Assembly: GCA_964017065.1 (NCBI GenBank)
Contig: OZ024784.1
Location: 14,489,152 to 14,553,151, forward strand
Length of the DNA: 64,000 nt
Direction of reading: 5' to 3'
Source of the DNA: Haliclona indistincta
Lineage: Eukaryota > Porifera > Demospongiae > Haplosclerida > Chalinidae
This document shows, piece after piece, positions 22,401-35,400 of the stretch. Below the pieces are notes generated by a model, which was not told the origin of the DNA, searched no databases, and was given only the letters and a program-made list of their open reading frames with translations. Within the stretch, counting starts at the first letter, position 1, and each line of letters starts with the position of its first letter. The translations under genes were made by a program, and so were the position numbers.

Positions 22401-25400
22401 GAGTTACTGTTCATAGCTTCTTGCTCACTGGTCTTCCATTGCACTACTAGATGAGTTTGCTACTCCTCCCTCATCACCTCCACCGGAGTGGGATGGGTCT
22501 CGTCCTGTATCACAAACAGACATGCCCTCACCTGCCACACCCACTCTCACCACACCCACCACCAGGGGTCTAAGCAGTTCACCTAAAACAAGCAGGAACA
22601 TAAGGTTTGCTCAATAAAAACTGCTTTAAATTCCTTTATTCCCTGTCCATGTGCAGTTACCTGCTGCAGCTGTCAGACATACAGGTATTAGCAGGGGTCT
22701 CTACTAGTGACTGGCAAGATGCGCTCACCAGAGGACACAGCGACCTTCACTTACTGGACAAGTTCAGTCTACCTGTCAACTTGTACAGGTATGTACTGCC
22801 TGTCTGATGCTGAGCCACTACCTATCTCACATATCAGAGGTCATGGTAATTCAGAGTCTGCCAAGTTCACTCTAGCTGCCTCACTGCATCAATTCCATTT
22901 TCATATTGATGAACAGAAGGTATTGTATTGTATACCATTCTAGATACCATTGTACCATTCTAGATACCATTGTACCATTCTATATACCATTGTACCATTC
23001 TATATACCATTGTACCATTCTAGATACCATTGTACCATTCTAGATACCATTGTACCATTCTATATACCATTGTACCATTCTATATACCATTGTACCATTC
23101 TAGATACCATTGTACCATTCTAGATACCATTGTACCATTCTATATACCATTGTACCATTCTATATACCATTGTACCATTCTAGATACCATTGTACCATTC
23201 TAGATACCATTGTACCATTAAGATACCATTGTACCATTCTAGATACCATTGTTCAGTTGTACAAAGATTTCACTGTAGTTGTGTTTCATTAGGTGCAAAC
23301 TCTTATTTCTTGTCTTCATCCGCCGTCTGAACTATCTCTATACCCACAACCTGTTGAGCGCGATCAACCTCCCATGTCTCCAAACCACTCCCATCTCTCT
23401 CAGTCCTCTGTTGGCATGTCTATCTACCAGTCAGCATACAATGTATTTGATGAGTCACATGACTACAGTGTGACCGATGTGTTGCTAAGGCGCCAGGAAA
23501 GTGAGAAGAAGGAAGAGAGTAAAGAGGAGAGGAGAGATATCAGCATTGAGCTAGCAAGGAGGAGGTTACTGCATGCACAGTTCAGTATTGATGAGCTGCT
23601 GGTTGGAATGGAGAGCAAAGGTCAGTGACTGGGACAATGAATAGCCTGTCAAGATGCTCCCAAGAAAATATTTTTCATAATTAAGCATGATTTGAAATTT
23701 TAAGACTGGAAAGTGTGCGGACCCAATCTTATCATGGTTTTTCTCTTCAGGGATCCCTCTCATGGAGTTCAAGGTGGCTGGTGTTCATGGCGGTGTCCTT
23801 CATCGTGCTTTCGACACAGCCGTGAAGGTTCTTGTTGAAGACGTGTGTGTGGTTGATCGCATTCAGTCACTGGGACCTCAGTACGAATTGACAGTGTGTT
23901 CTAGTGGACGAAGACTGGTGTCCACATCACCCGAAATTGAGAGGGTGGGGTCACCAGGTGAAGCCACACCCACTCACATTCTACATCTAGGTGATATATC
24001 AGTGAACGATGTCTTCCAGTTACAGGTGCTTCATGTACAGTACTTGTGTGTCGTCATTGGTTTATCTGTTGACTCTCTTAGGTTCCATTCCTGCTCAACT
24101 TATCGTTGCAGCAGTTATCTACCCTCTCTCCCGACCATCCATCATCCTCTCCTGCTATCAGTGGTGTATACACTGTACCAGTTGCTGGAGAATCTGAACG
24201 GAGACAACTATCATTGCAATGCACAGCCGTTGATGTACAAGGTTGACCATACAATCAGTGTGTATGCGATATATGACCTTTCTTCTCCTGCAGCTAACCA
24301 ACAAACTGTTGTGGAGCTAGTCAGCTTCATCCAGCGAGCTGTCCCTTCTCATCTTCTCTCCTCTGGTAGTTCCTCACCACCACCACCATCAGTCGCCAGT
24401 GAACCCAGTAAACCTCCTGTTGTTTCTTTCACTTCTTCCTCGTCATCACCTGTGACACAGATATCACTTGAATTTGAGAAGCTTGGTCTAAGGTTGCTTC
24501 GAGGTGGTGTAGCTAATTTGTCCACCATCGGTGGTCAAACCCATTCTATAGCTGAGGTTGAGTTACATGGTCTCGGGGCTGAGGCTTTGTTTGGAACTGA
24601 AGTCAAGATAGAAGGTTTCCTGGAGGGTGTGCGTGTGTGTGATCCCTCTCCTCGTGGTCGCAACTACTCAGACATTATGTCACTGGGGTCCTATCAGGAG
24701 TTCTCAATACAGGACATGGTGACCACTATGGCTCCACAGGATTCTCTCTCTCTTCATCGTGCTAGTGGTGTACTGAGCTTCACACTCACTCGTGCTCCCT
24801 CTTCTCAGCAGCTTCATGATATACACATATCTGCATTTGTTCCTGCTATCCACTACACTCACTCTGCTCACTTTGTTCAACAGATTGAACTGTTTGTAGC
24901 TGAGTTTAGCTCCTACATAGCTGCATGGACTGAGTCCATGAAGACCGCTGCTGTAGGCATGGCTAAAGGGTTTGTTGTTCGAGACAAGAGCCAGTTATCA
25001 AATCATCTAGACAGACTATCAATGTCACTAGGTGCGTTTGCTCACACTAACTTAGGAGAGCAAGGAGAAGATGAGACAGACGCTGGTGTGCTGTATGGGT
25101 TTGAGGATCACATTTTCCTAGACATCAAGGTACGATTTTTTGAATAGCAAACTCTAAAAACAAAATATATAGAGCTGGTACAATTCTGATGCACTCTTGT
25201 CTCTTTCCTGTAGGTGAAGAGCCCAGTAGTCGTGGTTCCTGCTAGTCTCTCTGGTCAAGACACTCTTGTCGCTCATCTTGGAGAGATTGCTGTCAGCAAT
25301 AGCTATGTTGATGTTGGTAATGAAGATACCAGCTTCTCGTGTGAGAGCGTGGACAGGTTGCTTGTGACTATCACGAACATGACACTGCATTCATCTCATG

Positions 25401-26399
25401 ACCAAGCAAGCAGAGATTGGCTGTTGTCTGAGTTAGACAATGAGCAGGCATGCGTGAGTGGGCGATGGAACAAGATCATCAGGGAGACGAGCTTTGTGCT
25501 GCAGATAGACAGAGCAGTGACTGGGAAAAATGATGACGGCAAAAGAAAAGAAGAGGAAGTTGATGTGGTTGTTTCTTGTCGTGTTCCAGACCCTCTTGTT
25601 GTCCTACTTCCCAAGGAGGTCTTTGATCAGCTCAAGAAGACTCTTCTCCACGGTCTCTACTGGCCGGTTCATCAGCAACAACCCGCCTCACCATCTTCCC
25701 GCCCTCCCACCTCTTCCTCTCCTACAACCACCGCCAACACCAAGCCTAATGGTGACCTTCCTCGCATTAAAGGCAGCTTTTCTCTGCATCGGCTAACTAT
25801 GTCAGTTCGTCACAAAGTGGGTGTTATGGATCGTGATGTAGTGACAGTGTCATTGGATGAGTTCAATCTTCGCTGTAGTAAGACTAATCCATTCCTTACT
25901 AACATGGATGTATCTCTCAAGAGCATTCTGGTGGAGGACATGCTTCAAGCTCCTGACTCAAACTATCGCTACATTCTCTCCTCATCGATCAAACCACTGC
26001 ATTTCCCCTCTCCTGTCACTAGTCCCTCTCTTTCCACTTTCAGACTCGGTATGACAAACAAACTCTCACACCAATTCATCCGCTTGTCACAGCTCGCCTC
26101 GACTCCAAAGCCTCCTATGCCTTCCTCTCCACTACGCTCCTTCAACCCTTACCCTTGGAAAACCGCCAGCCCAACTGCTGACCTTCACGATTCTCTTCTG
26201 CGAACACCTTCTCGAGACAAAATGACCTTCTCTTTGGCTGACACTCAAGACCTTGTATCAGTTAATGCAGTGCTAGTTTCAAGTGATCACCCTCAATATG
26301 CATCCAAATATGACTCAGTAAGTCATGCTATTAAACTGCATCGTGTGTGTGTGTGTGTATGTGTGTGCATGTGCGCACGTGTGTGTGTGTGTGTGCGTG

Positions 26400-26455
<56 letters not shown>

Positions 26456-29400
26456 TGCGTGTGTCACTTGTCTGTTTTTCTCTGTTGTGATCACAGGTGA
26501 TGGGCCATGTTGATGTGGACTTCAGTTCAGTGTCGGTTATAGTCAACCTGCAGACATGGGTGCTTCTCTTTGACTTCCTTGGTATTGGTATACCCACTCC
26601 ACCACCATCTCCCTCTTCATCTCCCTCACACACTGCACCAGCTCCACCTCCACTTTCGCCTGATGATGCTGTCTTCTCACTATCTGCCGATGGCAGTGTG
26701 CGCATCTGCAACAAAGGTAAGAAAGGAATCAAACTTTTAAATTTTAACCCTTATTTTTCTAAAGTTACAGATCCAGTCATTACACAGACACCAGAAGATG
26801 AGATACGCTCGCTCAAGAGCACTGTTTGGGGAGCAGAGGAAAAGATCAGTGTCAACATCAGACTGAGGGTCGAGTCTCTCTCTGTGACCTTCAACAAGCA
26901 GGAGCATCCACTGGCTAGGGGTGTCGCTAGTGGCTTAAAAGTTGACCTCAACTTGAAACATGGTAATACCAAGCTGTGTGGATCAGTAGGTCAAGTGAAC
27001 GTAACTGATCTCACAGACACTGGGGCATTCTATCCTGAGAAGTAAGAGGCAATTTTTTGCAACCTGATAATAATTATGAATGACTCATTTTTATCTCAGA
27101 TTTACTACAACAGGAGACCAGGCACTCTCATTTGAACTATTCAAGTAAGAACCAACTGTCGTGCGATATACCAACTACAAATAATTATAGGTTTGGTCGT
27201 CCAGACCATATGATGGAGAGACCTTACGATGTGAGCGCCAACATTCGTCTGTCAGCCGTACGGTACCTACACACCATGAGGTTCCTCAAGGAGATCATTG
27301 CTTTCTGTCAACACTTCCCACAACTCATTGATGCCTTTCAGCGAATGAAGGCTTCAGCACAAGGCAATCTGGTATGAGACACTCACAATAGACAAACATG
27401 TGTACTGACTGCTTTTCTCTCTCTATAGGAATATCACGGTCCAGATCGTAAGCCTCGTATTTTGATTGATGTGGAAGCACAGGGTCCTATGTTGCTCATA
27501 CCCAAGCATGCCTTCTGTCCTGATATTATGGGTGGTGTTATCGGCAGCTTCACAGTCAGCAACCAGTTCCTGTATGATGGGTGTGAAGGAACTCTCTCTG
27601 ACCTCAATCGAAAGAGGGAGAAAGAGGCTCGTATCACTCGGCATCAGAGCACTCCAATGTTTGGTTCTTCACATGCTGAGCTAAGTAGGTATGAGAGTAA
27701 GTTCAGTCGAACTGGGAGTGGAAGCGGCTTGCTAGACGCTACACCTAGTCGATCAGTGGTGGAGGAGAAGAGGAGAGTGGAGGGTTTGTGGTCTACTAGA
27801 CAAGGTCCCTGTCTCATGGACTGCATGGAGCTGTTGCTGCAAGATGTGGACGTGTTCTCTGCTAAGAGGATCCCTCTAACTGGTCACACCCACTCCTCAT
27901 GTGCCTACAGAATAGAACGTGACGTAAGCTTTCTTTTATTTACATTTTTGAATGCTTTTCACATGCATTTTTTGAATGCCTTTTCACATGCATTTTTTGA
28001 ACGCCTTTTCAGTTTTCACATGCATTTTTGAATGCTTTTCACATGCATTTTGAATGCCTTTTTCATTATTGACATTATTCTGTAGCTTGGTAAATGTCTG
28101 AAGGAGATGGGTTCACTGAAACTACTGGTTGAGAGGAACCTTCATGAAGACTTCTGTAGGTCTGGTAAGTCTGAAAATGCACTATGCAATGATCATTGAC
28201 TATACACTATACAATGGTCATCGACTATACACTGTACAGTCCCAGACATACACATTGATGGGACGTTGTCTGCTCTTCATCTCATGTTGGACAAGCGTCA
28301 GTTGGATACCATCAAGGGCCTGATTGATATGAACCTTGGAGAGACTGTTGAGGAGTTTGAGAAACCATCATCTGTTATACTAGATCCTGTTGCTCAGGTA
28401 TGTGTCGTTTGTCGTGCAATGGTGCAAGTGTCATTGCACTTGTGTTGCATACAATTAGAGAGTTTAGTTAGCCGTTTACGCCACACGGCTGAACGTCAAC
28501 GGCTGGTACAATGATGCCATCACTTATCTCGTATTGCTATACGAAGAAGGCGACCTAGTCATGCACGTATACAGCACTCTAGTGTGCACAGTATTTTACA
28601 ACACACGTAAAACACACATATAATCAGAAACCTAAAGCACGTGACTTTGTGGAAGTTTTTAACTAAAGGGAAGAAATGTTAGCCAAGAGAAGCGAGAACT
28701 CCTTGAAATCCATACAAGAAAACCAGGTGCCAGCCATTATAAACGGGAAATTGAACGCGAGGCATGGGGTCAACGGCTGATCATGTGCTAATTAATTTTC
28801 TGACGTCACCAATCTCACCATTGCTAGACGTTAGCCGTTAGTGCAAATAAACGTGTAACTAAAACTCTCTATTGTTGATTTTTCATCTCACTTGGTCATT
28901 TCTTTTCTCTCAGCCTGTAGCTGCTGATGTGTGGACTGTTTTTCGTTTTCACGTCACTTTCATCGACGTTCAACTTGAGTTGCTTCAGAGCCGATCATCC
29001 ACCCCTTCATCCTCAAATAATCGTTCTCTGGCACTGTTTGACATGCAACACTCTGATTTCACGTTCGAGTCTCGCTCAAACCAAACCAGATCTGTCAACT
29101 TCACCTCTGAAGCAGTCATAGGTTATGACACCAGATATGAAGGTTAGTAGACCTTACAAACAATGGATAGATTTTTATCAACTTCTGCTGCAGGCTATGA
29201 ACCCTCAGCCAAACCCAGTGTTTTCCAGGAGGTGCTTCGCCCTCATCATGATCCTCATACCATTACCAAACGATCTCCTCAACTAGAGATCAACGTGTTG
29301 ATGAGCCCTACTCAGATCAAAGCCTCGATTCTGCTCAATCGGTTGCGCCTGATCGGTGTGTTTGACCTACTGCAAGAGCTGAAGAAGTTTGTTGTTGACA

Positions 29401-32400
29401 AGATGCCAGAGGAAGGTGACGAGGAGACATGTAGCTTGGAAGATGAGGAGAGCGAGGAGAATGAGGAAGACGGTTAGTGTTGCTGTGTGTGAATGTGAGT
29501 CTGCTCATGTGTGGTGAGCAGGTGTGGATGAAGTAGACACTGTGGAGGAGAAAGACATCAGTATGTTAATGGAGTCAATAGTAGGAGAGAGACCACCGCT
29601 GGAAGAGAAGGTAAACACAACAGCAACCATACCATCACAAAAACAGTAATAATTTTACGCATGTCTTATTCTATAGCCCGATCGTGATGTTCGCATCAGT
29701 CTTAGTGTGACTGACACTGACTTTGTCATAGTTGAGGACCTCACATCTCCTTCCTCAAATGCTGTTGTGCTCAAAGGCACACTAGTGCTCAACTTTCGTT
29801 CTCCCTCTGCTACTTCCTCTCCATGCACCCTCCACTGCTCTATGGAGAGTTTGGAGATGTTCTCGTGTAGTTTGCTGAACGAGGACGAGACAGCTCTCTC
29901 CATTGTTGACCCAGTCACTGTAGGGGTGGAGCTAAAACCACTAACCACACCCTCTCACGACAACTCCTCCAGTCTTCTCGGAACACATACATTAGAGGTG
30001 CAGTACAGTGCTTATAGTAGAGCTTTTTTGACAGTGTTAATACTGTAGGTTGATGTTCGGCAATTCAGTGTAAGATTGTCGTATAATGATATCAAACTGT
30101 TCCTAGCAATTGCACAAAACATGACGGCATTTGGGAATGAGCAGTCACACAAGAGAAGCAGCATTGCCAAATCTCCTGTAACTGGTGAGTGTTCAAAGTG
30201 CTGTGTAGGTGAGATTGTGGTGTTTGTTCAGAGGAACTGGTCAAGAAGCTTCTTCCACTGGGATACACACGGGCAGCCATTATGAAGGAACTCACCAGAG
30301 GAGTAGGGGACAGCAAGCTAACCTCCCTTCTGCTCCAAGCACAGCAACAGAGGGACTTTAGTGTTGACGAGGTTGACAACCAGAAAGGAGTCACAGTGAA
30401 AAATATTGAAGTGAGTGTATACAAGGAACAGATTTTATCACTGTTTTCTTTACCTGTGAAGGTGGTTGTTGGTATGCTTAACCTGTGTCTTATTGATGAC
30501 TCACTGGATCATGATGTGCCGCTAGTAGAGATGGGGTTCTCACAGTTGCAGGCTAGTCACCAGCTGCTCAAGAAAGGAGGTGGCTCAGCATCCTGTCTTC
30601 TCTCCTTGGAGTACTACAACAGAAGTATCTCCTCTTGGGAACCCATCGTTGAACCTTGGAGGTGACATTGCACATGCATAGTGTGGATCTCTATCATCGG
30701 TTTATTTTGTTAGGTTAAAATGTTTGTGGCAGGAGAGCTCTTCTGGCGGTGCACACAATAAACCACCTCGTATGTCCTTTTCAATCACTTGTGAGTAATG
30801 CATTATAACCAGTGCAGTATAATAATACTGTTGTGTTTTTCTCTTCAGCTCAAGAGCAGCTTTGCTTGAATCTCACTAGCTCATTCCTTCATCTTGTTCA
30901 AGAGACCAACTCTAACTGGCAACAAGACTTCTTCAATGACCAGGATGCTAGTCGCCATCATGAGCAGAACCTGATCAGACTCAACCAGTTGTCGTCCACT
31001 CGTGAAGACACTCTCTCTTCTCCTCCTCCAGTGACTAATGTGCAGCAAGGACTGACCTTGCTACATTCTGTTCGTTTTATCAGTCAAACCCGTCAGCGAA
31101 ACCAGTTTGTCCCATTTGTCCTGCACAACTCAACTGGTGTTCCACTTCAGTTCAGCACACTCACATCACTGCCAGCTAAAGTGCTGTTCAATCCAACAGC
31201 AATCCTCCAGCAGAGATCACGGTCCAGCTTGGAGTCAGTACAGTCTCTCTCCTGGGAGACAGTCAAACCTGGAGAAGAAAAGCCTTTCGACTTTGCTTCT
31301 GGTCGCAAGTTGAGGCATCAGGTATTTGCCTGGTACACCACATCTTGTTTTATTATTATGTTAGATTTGTTATTTAATTGCACTCTTTGTTGCAGGACAC
31401 ACGTCAGCTTGTGGTGCACCAGCTGAGGGTGAAGGTAGAGGGATGGGAGGAGGTGGGCGTTCCAGTCTCTGTGGACAAAATTGGGCTCTTCTTCCGTGTC
31501 ATTCATCCTGAAGCCATCCAGGGTCACTCACATTCCATTCATCCTGCATTCAAGGTGTGAAACACTCTCTGCCTGGCTTACTGTGTGTTCACTGTATCTC
31601 TATTCCAGGAGCGTCGATCTGTTCGTCTGATGTTTGCCGTCTCTCTCAAAGGCACTCAGAAAGTTGTCAATGTTCGTTCAGGGCTAGTGCTACACAATAC
31701 ACTGCAGCTGCCATTAGAAGTAAAGCTTGATCCTCCATCAGGAATGAAAGGTTGGATAGTATCAATTTCTCAATCTATCTTCATCTTTTTTCTAGTCCCG
31801 GGTATTTCACTACCTGTTCTTCCTGCTGTCGGGCATCTTGCAGTACCTCTACACCTCACCCACTGGGAGCCCAGGGTACGCCCTCAGGGATGGGGGCTGC
31901 AGTTCTCATCACGCTCACTATCCTGGCAGAGCAGCTCATCAAGAGCAACATCAAATCAGTTACACGAGTGCAACAGGATTGGTGACCATGCTGAGCCACC
32001 ATTCAGGTGAGTATCACTACATATAGTCTGAGTGTGTTGCCAGTTCTCACTCTTTTTTTGTTTCGGTCTAGGTTCTGTGCAGGAGTGTCTCAGGAGCCAT
32101 TTTCTCCCAGCAACAGCAGTCCTGCTCATCCTGGTCACACCATCACCATCCATCCACCATTCACTGTAGCTAATCTCCTGCCCTTCAGCTTCCACTTTAA
32201 GTACAACCACAAAGAGAAGCTGTGCCCTCGAGGAGAAGAGGTTGCAATACACTCAGTAAGTACAGAAAAGGCACATGAACGATAATTTTGACAATTCTTT
32301 AGGTGGATCCATTGCAATCTATCATATTCACAGTCACTAAACTGGAGGGATTTGTGAGCAGTAGTGAGTGCATCGTATCCTCAGAAGATGTCGGCACACT

Positions 32401-35400
32401 TCGGAGGATGACTGTCACCGATGCAGAAAATCGACCTCTTACTCTGGTTGTTACTACCGAGCTATTGGGTGGATGTGCTCTTAAAGTGAGTTTGTATGTG
32501 TGAGCAAGTGAATAAGAAATGAGCGAGTGAATGGTGGATTGTAAGTACGTGTGAGAGAATAACTCAAGCTTTTTATTAGGTATCTATTTTGTGTCCGTAC
32601 TGGCTGATCAACCACACTGGATTACCACTTGTGTTTCGTGCTGAGGGCTACAGCAACCTGTCAGCAAACCAGTATGAAGAGCATGAGAAGGCGTCCTCTA
32701 GTTCACCTCTTCTCTTCTCCTACCCAGAGGAGGACTTGTTGCAGAAGTGAGTACTGTAGCTACAGCTGTTTGAATCAGTTGCTGCACACTCTTTGTTCAG
32801 GTGTCAGTGTCGTATTGGTAGTGATCATCTTGAAGGTGGTCGACCCATCTGGGGAGCAGGGTTTAGGATGACGCATGAGCAGTATGGCGAGGTTCTGAGA
32901 CTGTTTGTCAAGCAAGACAACATGAGACCGGACAGGTAGTGTATGATGCTACACGTTCTAGTCACATGACGTGTGATTACTGTGTAGAGAGTATCAGATT
33001 GGTATGGAGATACAGAGGAAAAGCTCCGATCACTATCTCTCAAGAGTGGTCACTTTTGTTGCAAGATTCCAAATCGAGAACCGTACACCGTTTAGAATTG
33101 GTTATTTGCAGCGCCATCAGCTGAATAAAAAGGTGAGCAAGGCAGAAGTGATAGAAATGGTATCTTGTAATCCTACAGCGACTAAAGGACAGCAATCAAG
33201 TTCCTGTGATGATGCCTGGAGCTATCATGGCGTTCCATTGGCCGAGAGCTGATCTTGACCAGCTGTTCTGTATCAGGTATCTCACTAGTATGGTACGCTA
33301 TGGTACATTGCTTGTGTGTGTAGAGTGGAAGATGTTGAGGGTTGCCAGTGGTCTGGAGGGTTTGCTATCACTGAGGACAGTGCCTTCCACATTAACATGA
33401 GGTGTGTGTGTGTTGTCGTTGTGCTCTTCTCCATCTCATGCTCCTCCTCTGCTCAGGTCACTGTATACACAGTGTGTGTTTGTGTACTGCGAGGTCACTC
33501 AACATGGCGCTACATACAATGTAGTGCTCTCCAATGCTGCTGACTATCCTCCTCCATTCAAACTGGAGAACCTCTCTCAGGTCAGCTGTAGTTGGTAACA
33601 CGACTGGTCTAAATGTAGCTTTGTAGCAACAGTTTCTCTGTACTTGAACATTTGTGTGACTTTAACTTCCTGACAGGTTGCTGTGCATTGTTATCAGAAA
33701 GGAACCACACCAAATCGCTTTTCTCTTCTCAATCCTGGACAGTCAGGTTTGCTACATGCTCACATGTGATTGTATGTACAAGTATCCTTACAATTTATTC
33801 TGTTCTTCCACAGTTCCCTATGCCTGGGATGAACCTACACAGCCCGAGCTGCTCTGTCTGCAGGTGAAAGGAGTCTCAGAGGTGAAGGAGTTTGACCTGA
33901 ACTCATTCAGTGATCAAGGCAAGGTCTACTATGAGAGCTACTTCCACATTGTAGCTACCACGAGCAGCAGTAATGGGACGAAAGAACAGGAACAGTTTGT
34001 ACTAGATGTACCACAGGGAAGAGCTGTGATACTTACTAGGAAGGTTACTGACACACGCATGCACACACACACACACACACACACACACGTACACACACAC
34101 ACACACACACGCACACACACACGCACACGCACACACACACACTTACTAGCTAGATGTAGTACTTTTAAGTTTTGTTTCTGTCCCTCTCAGAGCTTGGAGC
34201 GTCGTTCACAGTTGTGGCGGATGGCATCAGATGGCCAGCTAGTACACATCTCATCTTCCTCTATGGAAAGTAGTAATCAGGTTCTGGATATTGCAGAACC
34301 ACTACCTGCTGGACGATTTTCATCGGATCAGTTCCTGCCTCTGATCGTAGCTAAAATGAGCTCCAGATACTCAACAACACAATGCTGGAAATTCAAGGTA
34401 CCTCATCAATCTCTAAGCACGATCAGTGTAGCATCGGTGTAATTTGTTTTGTCATTGCTCTTTGCTTGTCTTTGTCAGGATGGACGACTATTACTGGACG
34501 ACTTCCCATTCTTGTGTGTTCAGTGTCGACCTAGTTATGATAAGAGTATAGTCGATGGAACAGATGCCGTGCTAGGAGCAGTGAGGATGGAAGGGTGCTC
34601 ATTCTTTAACCGAGTGAAGCAGTCTCCGGGCAGTGGTGTGCTGTCAGTGCGGGTCACTCCAGATGGACCCACTAGAGTGCTGTGCATCAAAGATGAGAAC
34701 AAGAAGGTAGCAACTCTACACAAGTGTTGATCATGTCTTTATCTCGGCTCTCACAGTACACATTCTCCTCCACGAAGGATGACTGGGTGGTAGTGAGTCA
34801 CGGTGTGGTAGCTCAGGCTACACCCACTAGTTCGAGTAAGAAAGACAAAGAAAATGAGGATGAAAAACCACAGAGAGAATTATCTGTTAGCAGCTGCTTA
34901 TGTGTTGTGTCTTTGTAATGTTTTTGCTCTCAGATTTCTCTGTCCTTGGAGAAAGGAGTAGGTGTGTCACTCATTAATGCAGTGCCTGAGGAGCTGTTGT
35001 TTGCATCAGTGTCAGGGATACAAGTAAGCCACACCCCACACCCTATTGATAATATTTGAATTCACTGTTTTCTGTTTCTCCTCACAGGTGGAGCTTGTCA
35101 ACAGTACTCATCTTCAATGTCTTAACCTTACAGTACAGCATGTACAGGTACTAGGAATGTAGTTTAATTTTTTTTAGTTTCCTTTTACGTTTATCTTACT
35201 TGTTGTAGGTTGATAACCAGATGTTGGGAGGTTATGTTCCTGTGATGGTGTTCCCCTCTCCTCCGTTGTCTGGTCAGCCAGAGTGCAGCTATCCTGTCAT
35301 CAGCCTCTTTGTTGAGAGAATACCTCACAACTCACCCTCTGCTGTGGTGTTCAGGGTGAGCTTCGCTTTTTTTCTTCCAATCTATTCTTTCTCTTCAGTC

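Noticed and set aside
22929..23255. CRISPR-like array
   Set aside because: Units are contiguous without unique spacers and lie in a eukaryotic intron; a minisatellite.
26331..26732. Minus-strand frame with poly-Thr-His
   Set aside because: Product of the (TG)n microsatellite opposite VPS13D exons.
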